Part shown: positions 35,583-43,204 of the stretch, piece after piece
How the letters are laid out: each line of letters starts with the position of its first letter
How positions within the stretch are numbered: position 1 is the stretch's first letter
Origin: Pseudobdellovibrio sp.
GTDB taxonomy: Bacteria > Bdellovibrionota > Bdellovibrionia > Bdellovibrionales > Bdellovibrionaceae
DNA: 64,000 nucleotides
Assembly: GCA_023701385.1 (NCBI GenBank)
Contig: JAMPXC010000006.1
Span: 1 to 64,000, forward strand
Direction: 5' to 3'
Notes under the pieces: model-generated
Seen by the model: only the letters and a program-made list of their open reading frames with translations
Database searches by the model: none
Told to the model about the DNA's origin: nothing
Program-made: the position numbers and the translations under genes

Positions 35583-36544
35583 AACGAAACACTCGCTTGA
35601 TTTAGAGATAACCCACGTTGCGCTTGCTCTAACGCGTAACTTACGCCAATCAATGTCGTTTCAGAAGCAAGAGCCGACATATGTTGGTGTAAACGTTCAG
35701 GGCTAAAATCTGAAAGTGCGGTTAAATCGGGAGTTAAATCAACTTTAAAGGCTTCTTTAGTTTGTCCGGTGATAAAGAGCACGGAATCTTCAAGCACTTT
35801 AGCATTCTGAGCGCGAGCATTTTTATTTTCATTTTCAGCTAAAGCTAAAATCCACGTCGTTAAGCGCGAGCGGCTTTTTGTTAAAGAACTTTCTAAAGAT
35901 TTTGTTTCTGTTTTCGCCGGATTTAAATTCTTCTCGATCACTTGAATCATACGGCGGCCTAAAAGCTCACACATTTCAGCTTCGATATTGTTAATTTCAT
36001 CGATATCAAAACGGGCTTCAGCCGATAAAGTTTCATAAAACTTGCGGCCTAAAGCTAAATGGTCAGCTTCGTCTTTTAACACCACAGCTAAACCTTTTTT
36101 GATCGCTTCGTTTTTTGTAAGCTTATAATAAGCCGTGTACATTTGCAGAGGCACTTGTTCAATCGTTAAAGCACCGTGAACATAACCAGCAAAGCGGCTG
36201 GCCGAGCGGGCTTTAAGTAATAATTGCTGTCCGAAGAATCCTAAAACGAAGTTGATGCCGATTTCAGAGAGCTCGTTTTCCATCGCATAGAATTTAAGGT
36301 CAGAATAAAGTTTAACAGGTTTTAAAGCGCGTAGCTGAAAGGCGTGGCGGTGTTCATCTTGGGCGTGTTGCGTGATTTCAACTAAGGCTTCGGGTGGCGT
36401 TTCATGGGTGATGGTTTTAATGATTTCACGGGCAGCAACCTCTTCCATATTGCCGAGAGTGGCTAAAAAAGCAGATTCAATATTTGGATCACTCATCACC
36501 AATTGCGCGAGCTGATCCATTGTCTGTTTAAGACTTGTTACCAT
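35579..36544 (-). CDS. Ferritin-like di-iron protein, probable oxygenase
   Basis: The 321-residue helical protein has the four-helix di-iron pattern: Glu34/35, Glu64-x-x-His67 (DEHRHA), Glu129 (TIEQVP) and Glu159-x-x-His162 (KDEADHL). This is the carboxylate set of ferritin-like oxygenases and desaturases, so it may activate oxygen. The C-terminal 110 residues (from about 210) are not conserved in any family I recognise. It is the first gene of the minus-strand cassette, with an ATG overlapped by the next gene (ATGA). About 100 bases upstream hold its likely promoter. Confidence 0.75.
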   Translation of the reverse strand: MVTSLKQTMDQLAQLVMSDPNIESAFLATLGNMEEVAAREIIKTITHETPPEALVEITQHAQDEHRHAFQLRALKPVKLYSDLKFYAMENELSEIGINFVLGFFGQQLLLKARSASRFAGYVHGALTIEQVPLQMYTAYYKLTKNEAIKKGLAVVLKDEADHLALGRKFYETLSAEARFDIDEINNIEAEMCELLGRRMIQVIEKNLNPAKTETKSLESSLTKSRSRLTTWILALAENENKNARAQNAKVLEDSVLFITGQTKEAFKVDLTPDLTALSDFSPERLHQHMSALASETTLIGVSYALEQAQRGLSLNQASVSL

Positions 36545-36642
36545 GAAATTACCCCCGTTTTTTTATTGTCAGCAGAGGTATACCCCAAAATATGATTAAA
36601 ATCTACGCAGGCGTCGGAGGCTATAAAATGTTTACGAAGCTG

Positions 36643-37659
36643 TTAAAATTTAGCTCCAAAACCGACCATAAATGCGCTGTGGTCGATTACGGGAACCGTA
36701 TCCGACTTGTTCAAGGAGTAATGGTATTCGTACGCTAAAGGCATAAAGAAGCGGTTATTAAAGGCGAAATCAAGGCCAGCGCTACCTACGATGGAATTTG
36801 CGACCTTAATATCCTCTTGGCGTAACGCTGTGGTTTCTTTAGAGGTCGGAGATTTGAACACCATACCGCCAGCAGCCCATAAAGTAAGACGGCTGATATT
36901 TAAATCAAAGCGTAAGTGCCCACCAAGGGTAAGGTAATCGATATTAGCTATACAGTCTGATGAAGTTTTTCCGGCGCAGACATTGTTATCGACAGATCTT
37001 CCGTAAACACTCAATTTTTCGTGACCGACAACCCCACGTAAAGTGATACCCCAGTGAGACGGGTAATCAAACGCTAAAGCAAACCCAGAACCAGAGCCTG
37101 ACATCGGGACAGTTTCCCATTCTTGGAATGGCAAAGTGTCGTCAGCTTGTTTGGCAGAAATTTTATCGGTGGCAAAAACTCCTAGTAAAGACACTTTCAG
37201 CATATCACGGCGAAAAACGATCGTGTCATCGCCAGCTAAGCGCATACGGTCACGGCGCTGCTCTGATGTTTCGTAAATTTCTTCGTCTTCAGGATATTCC
37301 GCTTCAGCTTTTGTGGGTTTTGTCACAGTTTCTTTCGCGGCAGCCTTAGCTTGCTCAACCGCAGAAGGTTCAGCGGCTTTACGAGCTATTTTTTTTCCAA
37401 TCACGAATTTGCCGTCAGAAATAATTGCGACCGCTTGTGTTTGGCGAACTTGTAAAACTTTGGCCGAACCTGCGATCTCAGGGCCACTTGAAGTTTTATC
37501 AATTGAAATGACAGTGTCACCTTCAAAAAGCTTCTCGCCTTCAAGATCGATTAAGACTTTTTTGCCGTTAATATCTTTTACCTTATAGGCTTCAGCCGAT
37601 AGGGTGGTGAAAGCAACTGCAAATATTAAAAGAAATCTTTTATTCAAAAGTAACGTCAT
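36643..37659 (-). CDS. Exported protein with a probable outer-membrane barrel
   Basis: The 338-residue protein has a signal peptide (NKRFLLIFAVAFTTLSAEA). Residues about 25-95 form a small beta-rich domain (VKDINGKKVLIDLEGEKLFEGDTVISID). A charged linker (EAEYPEDEEIYETSEQRRDRMR) follows. The remaining 190 residues alternate like barrel strands and finish in FMVGFGAKF with a terminal phenylalanine, typical of outer-membrane proteins. The plan resembles the SH3b-barrel protein at 11932. The start overlaps the preceding lipoprotein gene by 20 bases. Function is unknown. Confidence 0.7.
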   Translation of the reverse strand: MTLLLNKRFLLIFAVAFTTLSAEAYKVKDINGKKVLIDLEGEKLFEGDTVISIDKTSSGPEIAGSAKVLQVRQTQAVAIISDGKFVIGKKIARKAAEPSAVEQAKAAAKETVTKPTKAEAEYPEDEEIYETSEQRRDRMRLAGDDTIVFRRDMLKVSLLGVFATDKISAKQADDTLPFQEWETVPMSGSGSGFALAFDYPSHWGITLRGVVGHEKLSVYGRSVDNNVCAGKTSSDCIANIDYLTLGGHLRFDLNISRLTLWAAGGMVFKSPTSKETTALRQEDIKVANSIVGSAGLDFAFNNRFFMPLAYEYHYSLNKSDTVPVIDHSAFMVGFGAKF

Positions 37660-37948
37660 ACAAACAGTATGTGCCTTTTAAATCGGTTGATTCGTAAAAA
37701 GAATTTTCCTGGATTTTATGTTCCCATAAAAATTCATCATCAAGAGCTGTAAGTAAACGGCTTTGTGAAGCTTCTGAAACGATAGACTGGGCTGAGCAAG
37801 TCTGTTTTTGTAAACTTTTAATTTTAAAGGTGGGAACTTCTGATTCGAAATTATTACGGTCGGCTGATTTATAAATTGAACACGACATAACTGAGTAAGA
37901 TGCCGTAATTAGAAATAAAAATAAAAAAAGCCTTTTCGTTTTTTCCAC
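37640..37948 (-). CDS. Small lipoprotein of unknown function
   Basis: The track starts at a TTG at 37975; the GTG at 37948 has an AAGG just upstream and gives a more normal lipoprotein signal (EKTKRLFLFLFLITASYSVMSC), 102 residues. The lipobox SVMSC predicts lipidation of the cysteine. The mature part is about 80 residues with two further cysteines (QKQTC, GTYC). No family is recognised. Its coding start lies inside the large terminator hairpin that follows ssb, and its end overlaps the barrel protein gene by 20 bases, so the two are coupled. Confidence 0.6.
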   Translation of the reverse strand: MEKTKRLFLFLFLITASYSVMSCSIYKSADRNNFESEVPTFKIKSLQKQTCSAQSIVSEASQSRLLTALDDEFLWEHKIQENSFYESTDLKGTYCLYDVTFE

Positions 37949-37992
37949 ACCCTTAAGTTTGAGCGTGTTTTTCAAAAAAGAAAAGGCTTTTA
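37925..37992 (-). terminator. Long terminator hairpin after ssb
   Basis: Read on the minus strand, AAAAGCCTTTTC is matched by GAAAAGGCTTTT about 40 bases later, with further A/T pairing inside, and is followed by TTTTTATTTTT. It is placed to stop ssb transcription, yet it covers the start of the lipoprotein gene downstream. Confidence 0.6.
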
Positions 37993-38011
37993 GCGATAAA
38001 TAGCTAATTAA

Positions 38012-38467
38012 TTAGAACGGGATATCTTCAGATTGGTTGAAGCTAGGCTCCGGACCGAAATCTTGGAAATTGAAATCTCCGCCACCTTGGTTCATGGAGT
38101 CGTTTTGGTAATTGTTATTACCAGCGCCAGCTCCAGTTGAAGCTCCACCTAAAAACTGAACAGTTGAAGCTACGATATCTGTAGCGTATTTTTTCTGTCC
38201 GTTGTCTTCCCATGAACGCGTTTGAAGTTTACCTTCTACGTAAACCATGCGTCCTTTTGCTAAATACTTACCGCAAAGTTCGGCTAATTTACCCCATACC
38301 GTGATACGGTGCCATTCAGTGCGCTCTTGCTTGTTACCAGTTTTATCTGTCCAAGATTCGCTTGTAGCAACGTTAAGACGAGTCACTGTAGAGCCTTGGC
38401 CCACAGCTTTCATCTCAGGGTCTTGACCTAAACGGCCAACAATAATTACTTTGTTAATTCCAGACAT
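38012..38467 (-). CDS. ssb: Single-stranded DNA-binding protein
   Basis: SSB coats single-stranded DNA in replication, repair and recombination. The 151-residue protein has the OB-fold (about 1-110): [42 protein letters not shown] and [19 protein letters not shown] glycine/asparagine/glutamine-rich linker follows, ending in the acidic tip EDIPF that recruits partner proteins. The ATG is preceded by GGAGGGC. A long terminator hairpin follows. The 170 bases upstream hold its promoter and a facing terminator. Confidence 0.96.
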   Translation of the reverse strand: MSGINKVIIVGRLGQDPEMKAVGQGSTVTRLNVATSESWTDKTGNKQERTEWHRITVWGKLAELCGKYLAKGRMVYVEGKLQTRSWEDNGQKKYATDIVASTVQFLGGASTGAGAGNNNYQNDSMNQGGGDFNFQDFGPEPSFNQSEDIPF

Positions 38468-38581
38468 ATGCCCTCCTTCTTCTTTGTCCTTTGGGCGTGA
38501 ATTTGAGTCAACACTAAAGCAGTGCGACTCTGTGTTTGAGTTTTTGTTGCTAGGAGAAGTGGCAAAGTCTGCACCAATATT

Positions 38582-38639
38582 AGGAGGGCATAAATTGTTT
38601 AATAAACTTAAAGCAGTTCGCCTGGCGGAAACTGCTTAA
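38582..38639 (+). other. Possible 14-codon open frame with a strong ribosome binding site
   Basis: AGGAGG is followed seven bases later by TTG and an open frame reading [14 protein letters not shown] before a TAA stop. The second half of this frame is also the stem-loop at 38608. It could be a leader peptide, a remnant or chance. Confidence 0.2.
38608..38638 (-). terminator. Hairpin at the end of the SatD/DUF3307-like pair
   Basis: TTAAAGCAGTT-CGCC and GGCG-GAAACTGCTTAA form a long stem (one small bulge) directly behind the minus-strand stop at 38636. The T-run is weak, so it may act as an attenuator or mRNA-stabilising end. Confidence 0.5.
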
Positions 38640-39046
38640 ATGAAGAGCTGTTGCAAGTTGTTAAGAAGAGGCGACCAACGATCAAGCTTGAAGAAGCCAA
38701 TTTGACGATAAAATTCGGTAAAGATGAAGCAGTAAATGATACTGGCCATTGAACCAATTAAAAAATATTCGGCAAAGTCCTTATCATCAAGTTGTTTAAA
38801 GCGAGCCAAAGTCTTCAGAGCGACAACAGCAGTGATAATCTCCCATTTGTGGGAGTAAAATCCCACGGCCATTAAAACTCTCTCCAAACTACCAATGTGG
38901 CGTCCTAGCTTATTGCCATCATCTAGCTTTTTCTCTTGGAGAAAACCAAAGAAGTCCTTAATGATTTTGTTGCCCAAAATAGTCAGAATCAAAAGAAAAA
39001 GTATTTGTAGAATGAATTCAAAGAGGTAACTAATTATGACTGACAT
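38636..39046 (-). CDS. DUF3307-like membrane protein paired with SatD
   Basis: The 136-residue product has an N-terminal hydrophobic segment (about 5-28) and one or two more near 65-115. GRHIGSLERVLMAVGFYSHK and ALKTLARFKQLDDKDFAEYFLIGSM resemble the C-terminal part of DUF3307 proteins (GxxIGxLERxL, then KSILRF and EYxLIGTL). Those proteins commonly neighbour satD, which is also the case here; the first ATG overlaps the satD end by 13 bases. The family's longer N-terminal part is missing. Function is unknown. Confidence 0.65.
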   Translation of the reverse strand: MSVIISYLFEFILQILFLLILTILGNKIIKDFFGFLQEKKLDDGNKLGRHIGSLERVLMAVGFYSHKWEIITAVVALKTLARFKQLDDKDFAEYFLIGSMASIIYCFIFTEFYRQIGFFKLDRWSPLLNNLQQLFI

Positions 39047-39684
39047 CTGATTTTATACCCTTCAAGCAAATAAGAGATTTCATGTTGTGCTTCTTTGTAA
39101 AGATCAAGGTGCGTCTTCTTAAGCATACGATGAATGGTGGATGGGTTTTTGTCAAAACGGCGAGCTACATCGGAAGAGTTGCGATTCTTCTCATTCAATA
39201 AGTAGGAAACATATTGTGTTTGTACTTTTGTCCACCCATTTTCTATCTCTTCCAGAGCAAAACCCAAAGTCATTAATGTAGAGTTTAAAGGATCGCCCTC
39301 AATAGAAAAATTGTATCGGCGATTTTTTTGTTCGATAAGTTCGCGCGCCTTCCAAAAAGCAGGCCCATCCATTTTAAGGGGGGCTTGTCTGTTTATAGAT
39401 GTTAAAAGTTCGCCATGAGAGATGGCGAAGCGAAATCGAATTCCCAGCTCATGCGAAACATTATTAAGAGCTTTTACAAGAATCCACATATCTAAAGGAG
39501 ACTTTGTAACGGCCTGGAATTCGTCGCCTATTGTTAATAGCAAGGGTGAAAGGAGGTGCTCTGCTAATTCTTTATTTAGTTTTGTGAACGCATTGTCGAG
39601 TTTTTTTTGGATCTGATTTCTACTATTGGTTGCGATTTTTTTGCTGGCGTCGATATCGCCAATCAGAACTGTCGTTTTTTTCAT
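39034..39684 (-). CDS. SatD-family protein
   Basis: The 216-residue protein matches the SatD family: VLIGDIDASKKI at the start, SPLLLTIGDEFQAV, then a run with RFRFAISHGEL and GPAFWKARELI. The N-terminal part looks like a nucleotide-cyclase-like fold, given the GDEFQ element. The C-terminal 50 residues (SSDVARRFDKNPSTIHRMLKK) look like a helix-turn-helix, so it may bind DNA. Upstream are three evenly spaced palindromes, likely operators. SatD was first named in a streptococcal acid-stress locus; its role is unresolved. Confidence 0.8.
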   Translation of the reverse strand: MKKTTVLIGDIDASKKIATNSRNQIQKKLDNAFTKLNKELAEHLLSPLLLTIGDEFQAVTKSPLDMWILVKALNNVSHELGIRFRFAISHGELLTSINRQAPLKMDGPAFWKARELIEQKNRRYNFSIEGDPLNSTLMTLGFALEEIENGWTKVQTQYVSYLLNEKNRNSSDVARRFDKNPSTIHRMLKKTHLDLYKEAQHEISYLLEGYKIRCQS

Positions 39685-39692
39685 AATACACC

Positions 39693-39774
39693 TTTTGCAT
39701 AGTTTAATGCAAAAGGCGCTAAATTTGCATAAAAAAATGCAAAAATAGTTAGTTTTGCATAAAATGATACAAAT
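39693..39774. promoter_or_regulatory. Three palindromic operators at 30-bp spacing upstream of satD
   Basis: TTTGCAT-N6-ATGCAAA occurs at 39694 and 39724 as perfect palindromes, and at 39754 with one mismatch (TTTGCAT-N6-ATACAAA). The copies start exactly 30 bases apart, close to three helical turns, so proteins bound there would lie on one face of the DNA. The array begins nine bases upstream of the satD ATG. A natural candidate binder is SatD through its C-terminal helix-turn-helix. Confidence 0.75.
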
Positions 39775-39792
39775 ATAGCCCTTAGATGGGTT

Positions 39793-40761
39793 TTAATTGA
39801 GCGGAAGCATTGATGGCGGAAGATCCGTGCTTGAGGCTTGAAGCTTCAGGCGGTAGCGGCTGGCGCCTTTTTCATCTTTTTTGAATTGATCAATTAACGT
39901 TAAGAAAAAACCGGCTTTTTGCACGAACGCTGGTTTTGCGACTAAATCAACATTGAAATTGTAACCGCCAATCATCGGGCGCGCTTGGCCGCCGATATTT
40001 TGAATCGTGATGGCGATGTCACCTTTGATCGTTCCAGATAATTCGTCAGAAGGGTTACCTAATTTAGCGTTTTCGATAATTAGTTTTCCGTTCGATAATT
40101 TACCTTTTACATCGACTTGTTTAAATTTAATTTCAGGTAACGTTACCGCCCCGAAATTAGGTGTATTTAAAGATGTTGAAGGCATTTCAAAATTATCAAT
40201 CACAATCGATACTTCGCCATCGGGTTGTTCTTTAAACGACATATCAGCCGTTACATTAGCTGTGATATTTGTCGAACCAACAAGTGGGATAGATAGCTTC
40301 ATTGTGTCGCGAAGATTTTTTAAAGAGATATTTTCAGTCGCTATTTCAAGATTAGCTTTTAAAGCGCCTGATTCTAAAGTTTCAAGCGGCGTAAGCTTAA
40401 TCTGCGCGTTTCCGCCAAAGATGCCTTCGGCTGAAAGTTTTCCACCAGGTTGACGTTTAAACAAAGCGGCAATAGACGGCGAAGCTGAAATTGAATTTAC
40501 ATTTAAGCCATCAATTGTTGAAGTTTCAACTAACACGTCATCAAGGCTGATGGCTGCCGTAGCCGGGTTGATGTGCATATCTTCAAACTGCAGATACACC
40601 GCATTTTGAGTTAGGCGTGAAACTTGCCCTGAAATAAAATCATTTAAATCTTTAAACGGAAATAAAATAAATAAAAACACTAAAGTAAAAACCAGGGTGA
40701 ACAGAATTTTAAATTTCTGTGCCCAGATATAGCGAAATGTTTTAATGATTAAATCCATCAT
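39793..40761 (-). CDS. gspN: Type II secretion system protein GspN
   Basis: The 322-residue protein has one N-terminal transmembrane segment (about 18-38) and a periplasmic part rich in beta strands with repeated IxxDNxxMP-like and GTIKGDIAITIQNI patterns. This is the GspN form described in leptospires, delta-proteobacteria and relatives, which has an AsmA-like barrel. It is the last gene of the gsp operon; its first base overlaps the gspM stop. The role in secretion is not well defined. The satD operator array lies immediately behind it. Confidence 0.8.
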   Translation of the reverse strand: MMDLIIKTFRYIWAQKFKILFTLVFTLVFLFILFPFKDLNDFISGQVSRLTQNAVYLQFEDMHINPATAAISLDDVLVETSTIDGLNVNSISASPSIAALFKRQPGGKLSAEGIFGGNAQIKLTPLETLESGALKANLEIATENISLKNLRDTMKLSIPLVGSTNITANVTADMSFKEQPDGEVSIVIDNFEMPSTSLNTPNFGAVTLPEIKFKQVDVKGKLSNGKLIIENAKLGNPSDELSGTIKGDIAITIQNIGGQARPMIGGYNFNVDLVAKPAFVQKAGFFLTLIDQFKKDEKGASRYRLKLQASSTDLPPSMLPLN

Positions 40762-41441
40762 TATTCTTCACCTTCGCTTGATTTCTTCTTTTTAGGATTA
40801 ACTGGTTCTGGAGCTGGCTCAGGAAGAGGTTCCGGAACTTTTAAAGCGTAAAGTTTGTAAGTTACATCAAAATAACCAGCCAGTTCAGCATTAGCTTGCA
40901 TGAACATGTCTTTAACTTTTACGGCTTGTGAGATATTGGCTAATTGCGCGCCGATATCAACGATCTGACGTAAATTAAGTTTGGCTAATTTAACTTCAAC
41001 CACAGCTTGCTGTAAGTTCGCAGGAATTAAGCGGCCTTCAGCTTCGCTTGTGTTTACTGAAACAATTTGTTCCGGAATCAATCTTGAGCTAGAAAGTGAA
41101 TTTTGAACCGTAGAAATTAATTCGCCCGCTTGTGGGGCTGGAGCCATTTGTAAGCCACCCGATGAATCACGGTAGGTTTTAAATAAATCACGAATTAAAG
41201 TTCTTTTTTCTTCGAACTGAGTCAGTAATTCGCCTGAAACCTGTAATTGGCTGATCGGTGAGTAGAACACGATGCCGGCAAGTACCACAGCTGTTACAAC
41301 CTGCGCTACTTTTTGCCCTGACGGGCTTAAGTTTTGGTATTTATCATTCAGCTGGTTATAGGCTTCTGATTCTTGGATACGTTCCCAAGTTGTTTGCAGC
41401 GAGGTCTTAAGTTGATCTTTTAATTCATCTAAACGACTCAT
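40761..41441 (-). CDS. gspM: Type II secretion system protein GspM
   Basis: GspM is the inner-membrane partner of GspL in the assembly platform. The 226-residue product has a cytoplasmic N-terminal helix (about 1-45), one membrane segment (VAQVVTAVVLAGIVFYSPI, about 45-65) and a periplasmic domain with a ferredoxin-like strand pattern. A proline/glutamate-rich basic tail (PEPAPEPVNPKKKKSS) ends it. Sequence conservation is low, so the call rests on topology and place between gspL and gspN. It overlaps both neighbours by one to four bases. Confidence 0.78.
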   Translation of the reverse strand: MSRLDELKDQLKTSLQTTWERIQESEAYNQLNDKYQNLSPSGQKVAQVVTAVVLAGIVFYSPISQLQVSGELLTQFEEKRTLIRDLFKTYRDSSGGLQMAPAPQAGELISTVQNSLSSSRLIPEQIVSVNTSEAEGRLIPANLQQAVVEVKLAKLNLRQIVDIGAQLANISQAVKVKDMFMQANAELAGYFDVTYKLYALKVPEPLPEPAPEPVNPKKKKSSEGEE

Positions 41442-43156
41442 TTAAGTAATCCTCGGTCAGTTTTTAAACTTAAAGAAAAAGCTACGCGGTTAGGCTGGCT
41501 TGGTAATGTTGGAGTTTCTTCTAAAACTTTTTTATTTAAAGCCATTGTGCTTAAACGTTGATTTAATAATGTCACTTCACGCGGAGAATTCGCATAACCT
41601 ACGATTTTTACGTTATCATCGCTGATTTGTAATTGCGTGATATCAATTTTACTTTGTGATTTGTCAGGAGATACTTCGCTGATTTTCTTTAAAACATCTA
41701 ACGCCGAATTCATGCTGGCCACTTGGCTTAATAATTTAAACTCTTGCGCACGTTTTTTATTTTCGCTGATGTATCTTTTTACACCTTTTTCGTTAGCCTG
41801 CTTGCGCGGAAGGCGGGCCACATTTTTAGCCTGTGTTGAAAGTGCTTCATCACCTTTTTCAGCTAACGTTGTTGTCATGGATTCGCGAAAGCTTCCCCAG
41901 ATAAAGAAAACGATTACCGCTGCGGCCGCAGTTTTTACGGCAAGGCCCCAGTCTGTCCAAAACTGTTTAAGGCGATTGTTTTCAGCAACGAATTCGCCTT
42001 TCATAAATTGCAGAGCCGGGTTTTTTGGTTTTTTGAAAGCTTCGATCGCAATACCTACAGCTGTGGCAAAACGTGATTTTACCGCTTCGAGTGGAATATT
42101 GTTTGTCTGAATAGAACCTTGATCGATTAAATGATCTAAGACAGAAACCGGGTTACAAGCCACTTCTAAATGCTGAGTTAAAAAAGAACCCACATTCGGA
42201 AGAAGTGATAAACCGCCCGTTAAATAAACGTTTTTAATTTCGCCGTGAAATTCACTTTGTAGTTCTAAGAACGACATTTGTAAATCACGCACTAAATCGC
42301 GCATGCTTTTTTCAATTGTCGAAGCTGTGTTTGCCGTTTCAAAATCTTGGTTAGATTTTGATAACAATAAAGCCGCTTCGTTTTGTAACATACGTTGCGC
42401 ATCAAGATATGGAAGCTGAAACTTACGTACGAATTCTTGAATGATGTAATCAGAACCCCACATTAAGCTGCGAACGAAAACTAAACGACCTTCGATCTGT
42501 GCTAAAAGTAAAGTTTTCTTGTGGCCAATGTTTAAAGTAACAGTGATAGGGCTTCCAAGTTTTGTTCCACCTTCAGTTTCTTCAGCATCAGGTACGTCTT
42601 CATCAGGATTAAAACTTAAAGGGCCCTGGGCTGTCGGGTATTGCGGAGGCGCTTGATCCCAAGCTTCTAACAGATTTGAAAACGCAATACCATCTACCGT
42701 TAATGTGTAAGGTTCAACACCGAAATCTTTAGCTAAGCTTAAAGATTTTTCGATATGAGTTTTTGGGGCAGCTACAGCTAAAACGTGAGCTGATAAACCT
42801 TCTGTTAAAATTGTTTTAGCATCAAATAAACAAAGATCCGGATCAAATGGAATATCTTCTTCCATTTCAAATGATAAGCTTTTTAAAATTTTTAAACGAT
42901 CAGCAAACGGAAATTGTTTTTTTCTAACAGTGACTTTGTCTTGCTTAAGAGCCATCACCACACGGGCAGAGCCGAAATCTAATTTAGGTGCAATCGAGCG
43001 AACATATTCAATAGCTTCGATTTCACGGTCATGGGCGGTAACTTGTTGAGAAAGTTTTTTTTCATAAACTGCGGTGACGTAAACTGATTTTTTGTTTTGA
43101 ACAACTTCGGCAATCTTGATTGAATCTTCGCCAATATCAATACCGAGTGCGCGCAT
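41438..43156 (-). CDS. gspL: Type II secretion system protein GspL (PilM-like)
   Basis: GspL links the ATPase GspE to the membrane platform. The 572-residue protein starts with an actin-like ATPase fold (MRALGIDIGEDSIKIAEV, later NVYLTGGLSLLPNVGSFL), as in PilM. One transmembrane segment follows at about 410-430 (AAAAVIVFFIWGSF), then a periplasmic domain resembling PilN (LNQRLSTMALNK). It thus combines a PilM and a PilN part. It lies between gspK and gspM, 48 bases after gspK. An ATG start without a strong site. Confidence 0.86.
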   Translation of the reverse strand: MRALGIDIGEDSIKIAEVVQNKKSVYVTAVYEKKLSQQVTAHDREIEAIEYVRSIAPKLDFGSARVVMALKQDKVTVRKKQFPFADRLKILKSLSFEMEEDIPFDPDLCLFDAKTILTEGLSAHVLAVAAPKTHIEKSLSLAKDFGVEPYTLTVDGIAFSNLLEAWDQAPPQYPTAQGPLSFNPDEDVPDAEETEGGTKLGSPITVTLNIGHKKTLLLAQIEGRLVFVRSLMWGSDYIIQEFVRKFQLPYLDAQRMLQNEAALLLSKSNQDFETANTASTIEKSMRDLVRDLQMSFLELQSEFHGEIKNVYLTGGLSLLPNVGSFLTQHLEVACNPVSVLDHLIDQGSIQTNNIPLEAVKSRFATAVGIAIEAFKKPKNPALQFMKGEFVAENNRLKQFWTDWGLAVKTAAAAVIVFFIWGSFRESMTTTLAEKGDEALSTQAKNVARLPRKQANEKGVKRYISENKKRAQEFKLLSQVASMNSALDVLKKISEVSPDKSQSKIDITQLQISDDNVKIVGYANSPREVTLLNQRLSTMALNKKVLEETPTLPSQPNRVAFSLSLKTDRGLLK

Positions 43157-43204
43157 GTTGTTCCTTCCTAAAACGTGTCGTTACTGCAAAGCGGTAAAAT
43201 CTTT

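Noticed and set aside
39693-39774. The 30-bp periodic repeat as a short CRISPR array
   Set aside because: Only 20 of each 30 bases are conserved and they form an inverted repeat; the remaining ten bases are too short to be spacers, and no cas gene is near. An operator array fits better.
40007-40453. Plus-strand ORF of 148 codons inside gspN
   Set aside because: It is antisense to gspN, which fits the operon order and spacing exactly. The + strand peptide resembles nothing and has no ribosome binding site.
41637-42110. Plus-strand ORF of 157 codons inside gspL
   Set aside because: It is a shadow of the membrane-segment region of GspL; its hydrophobicity is a by-product of the reverse frame.
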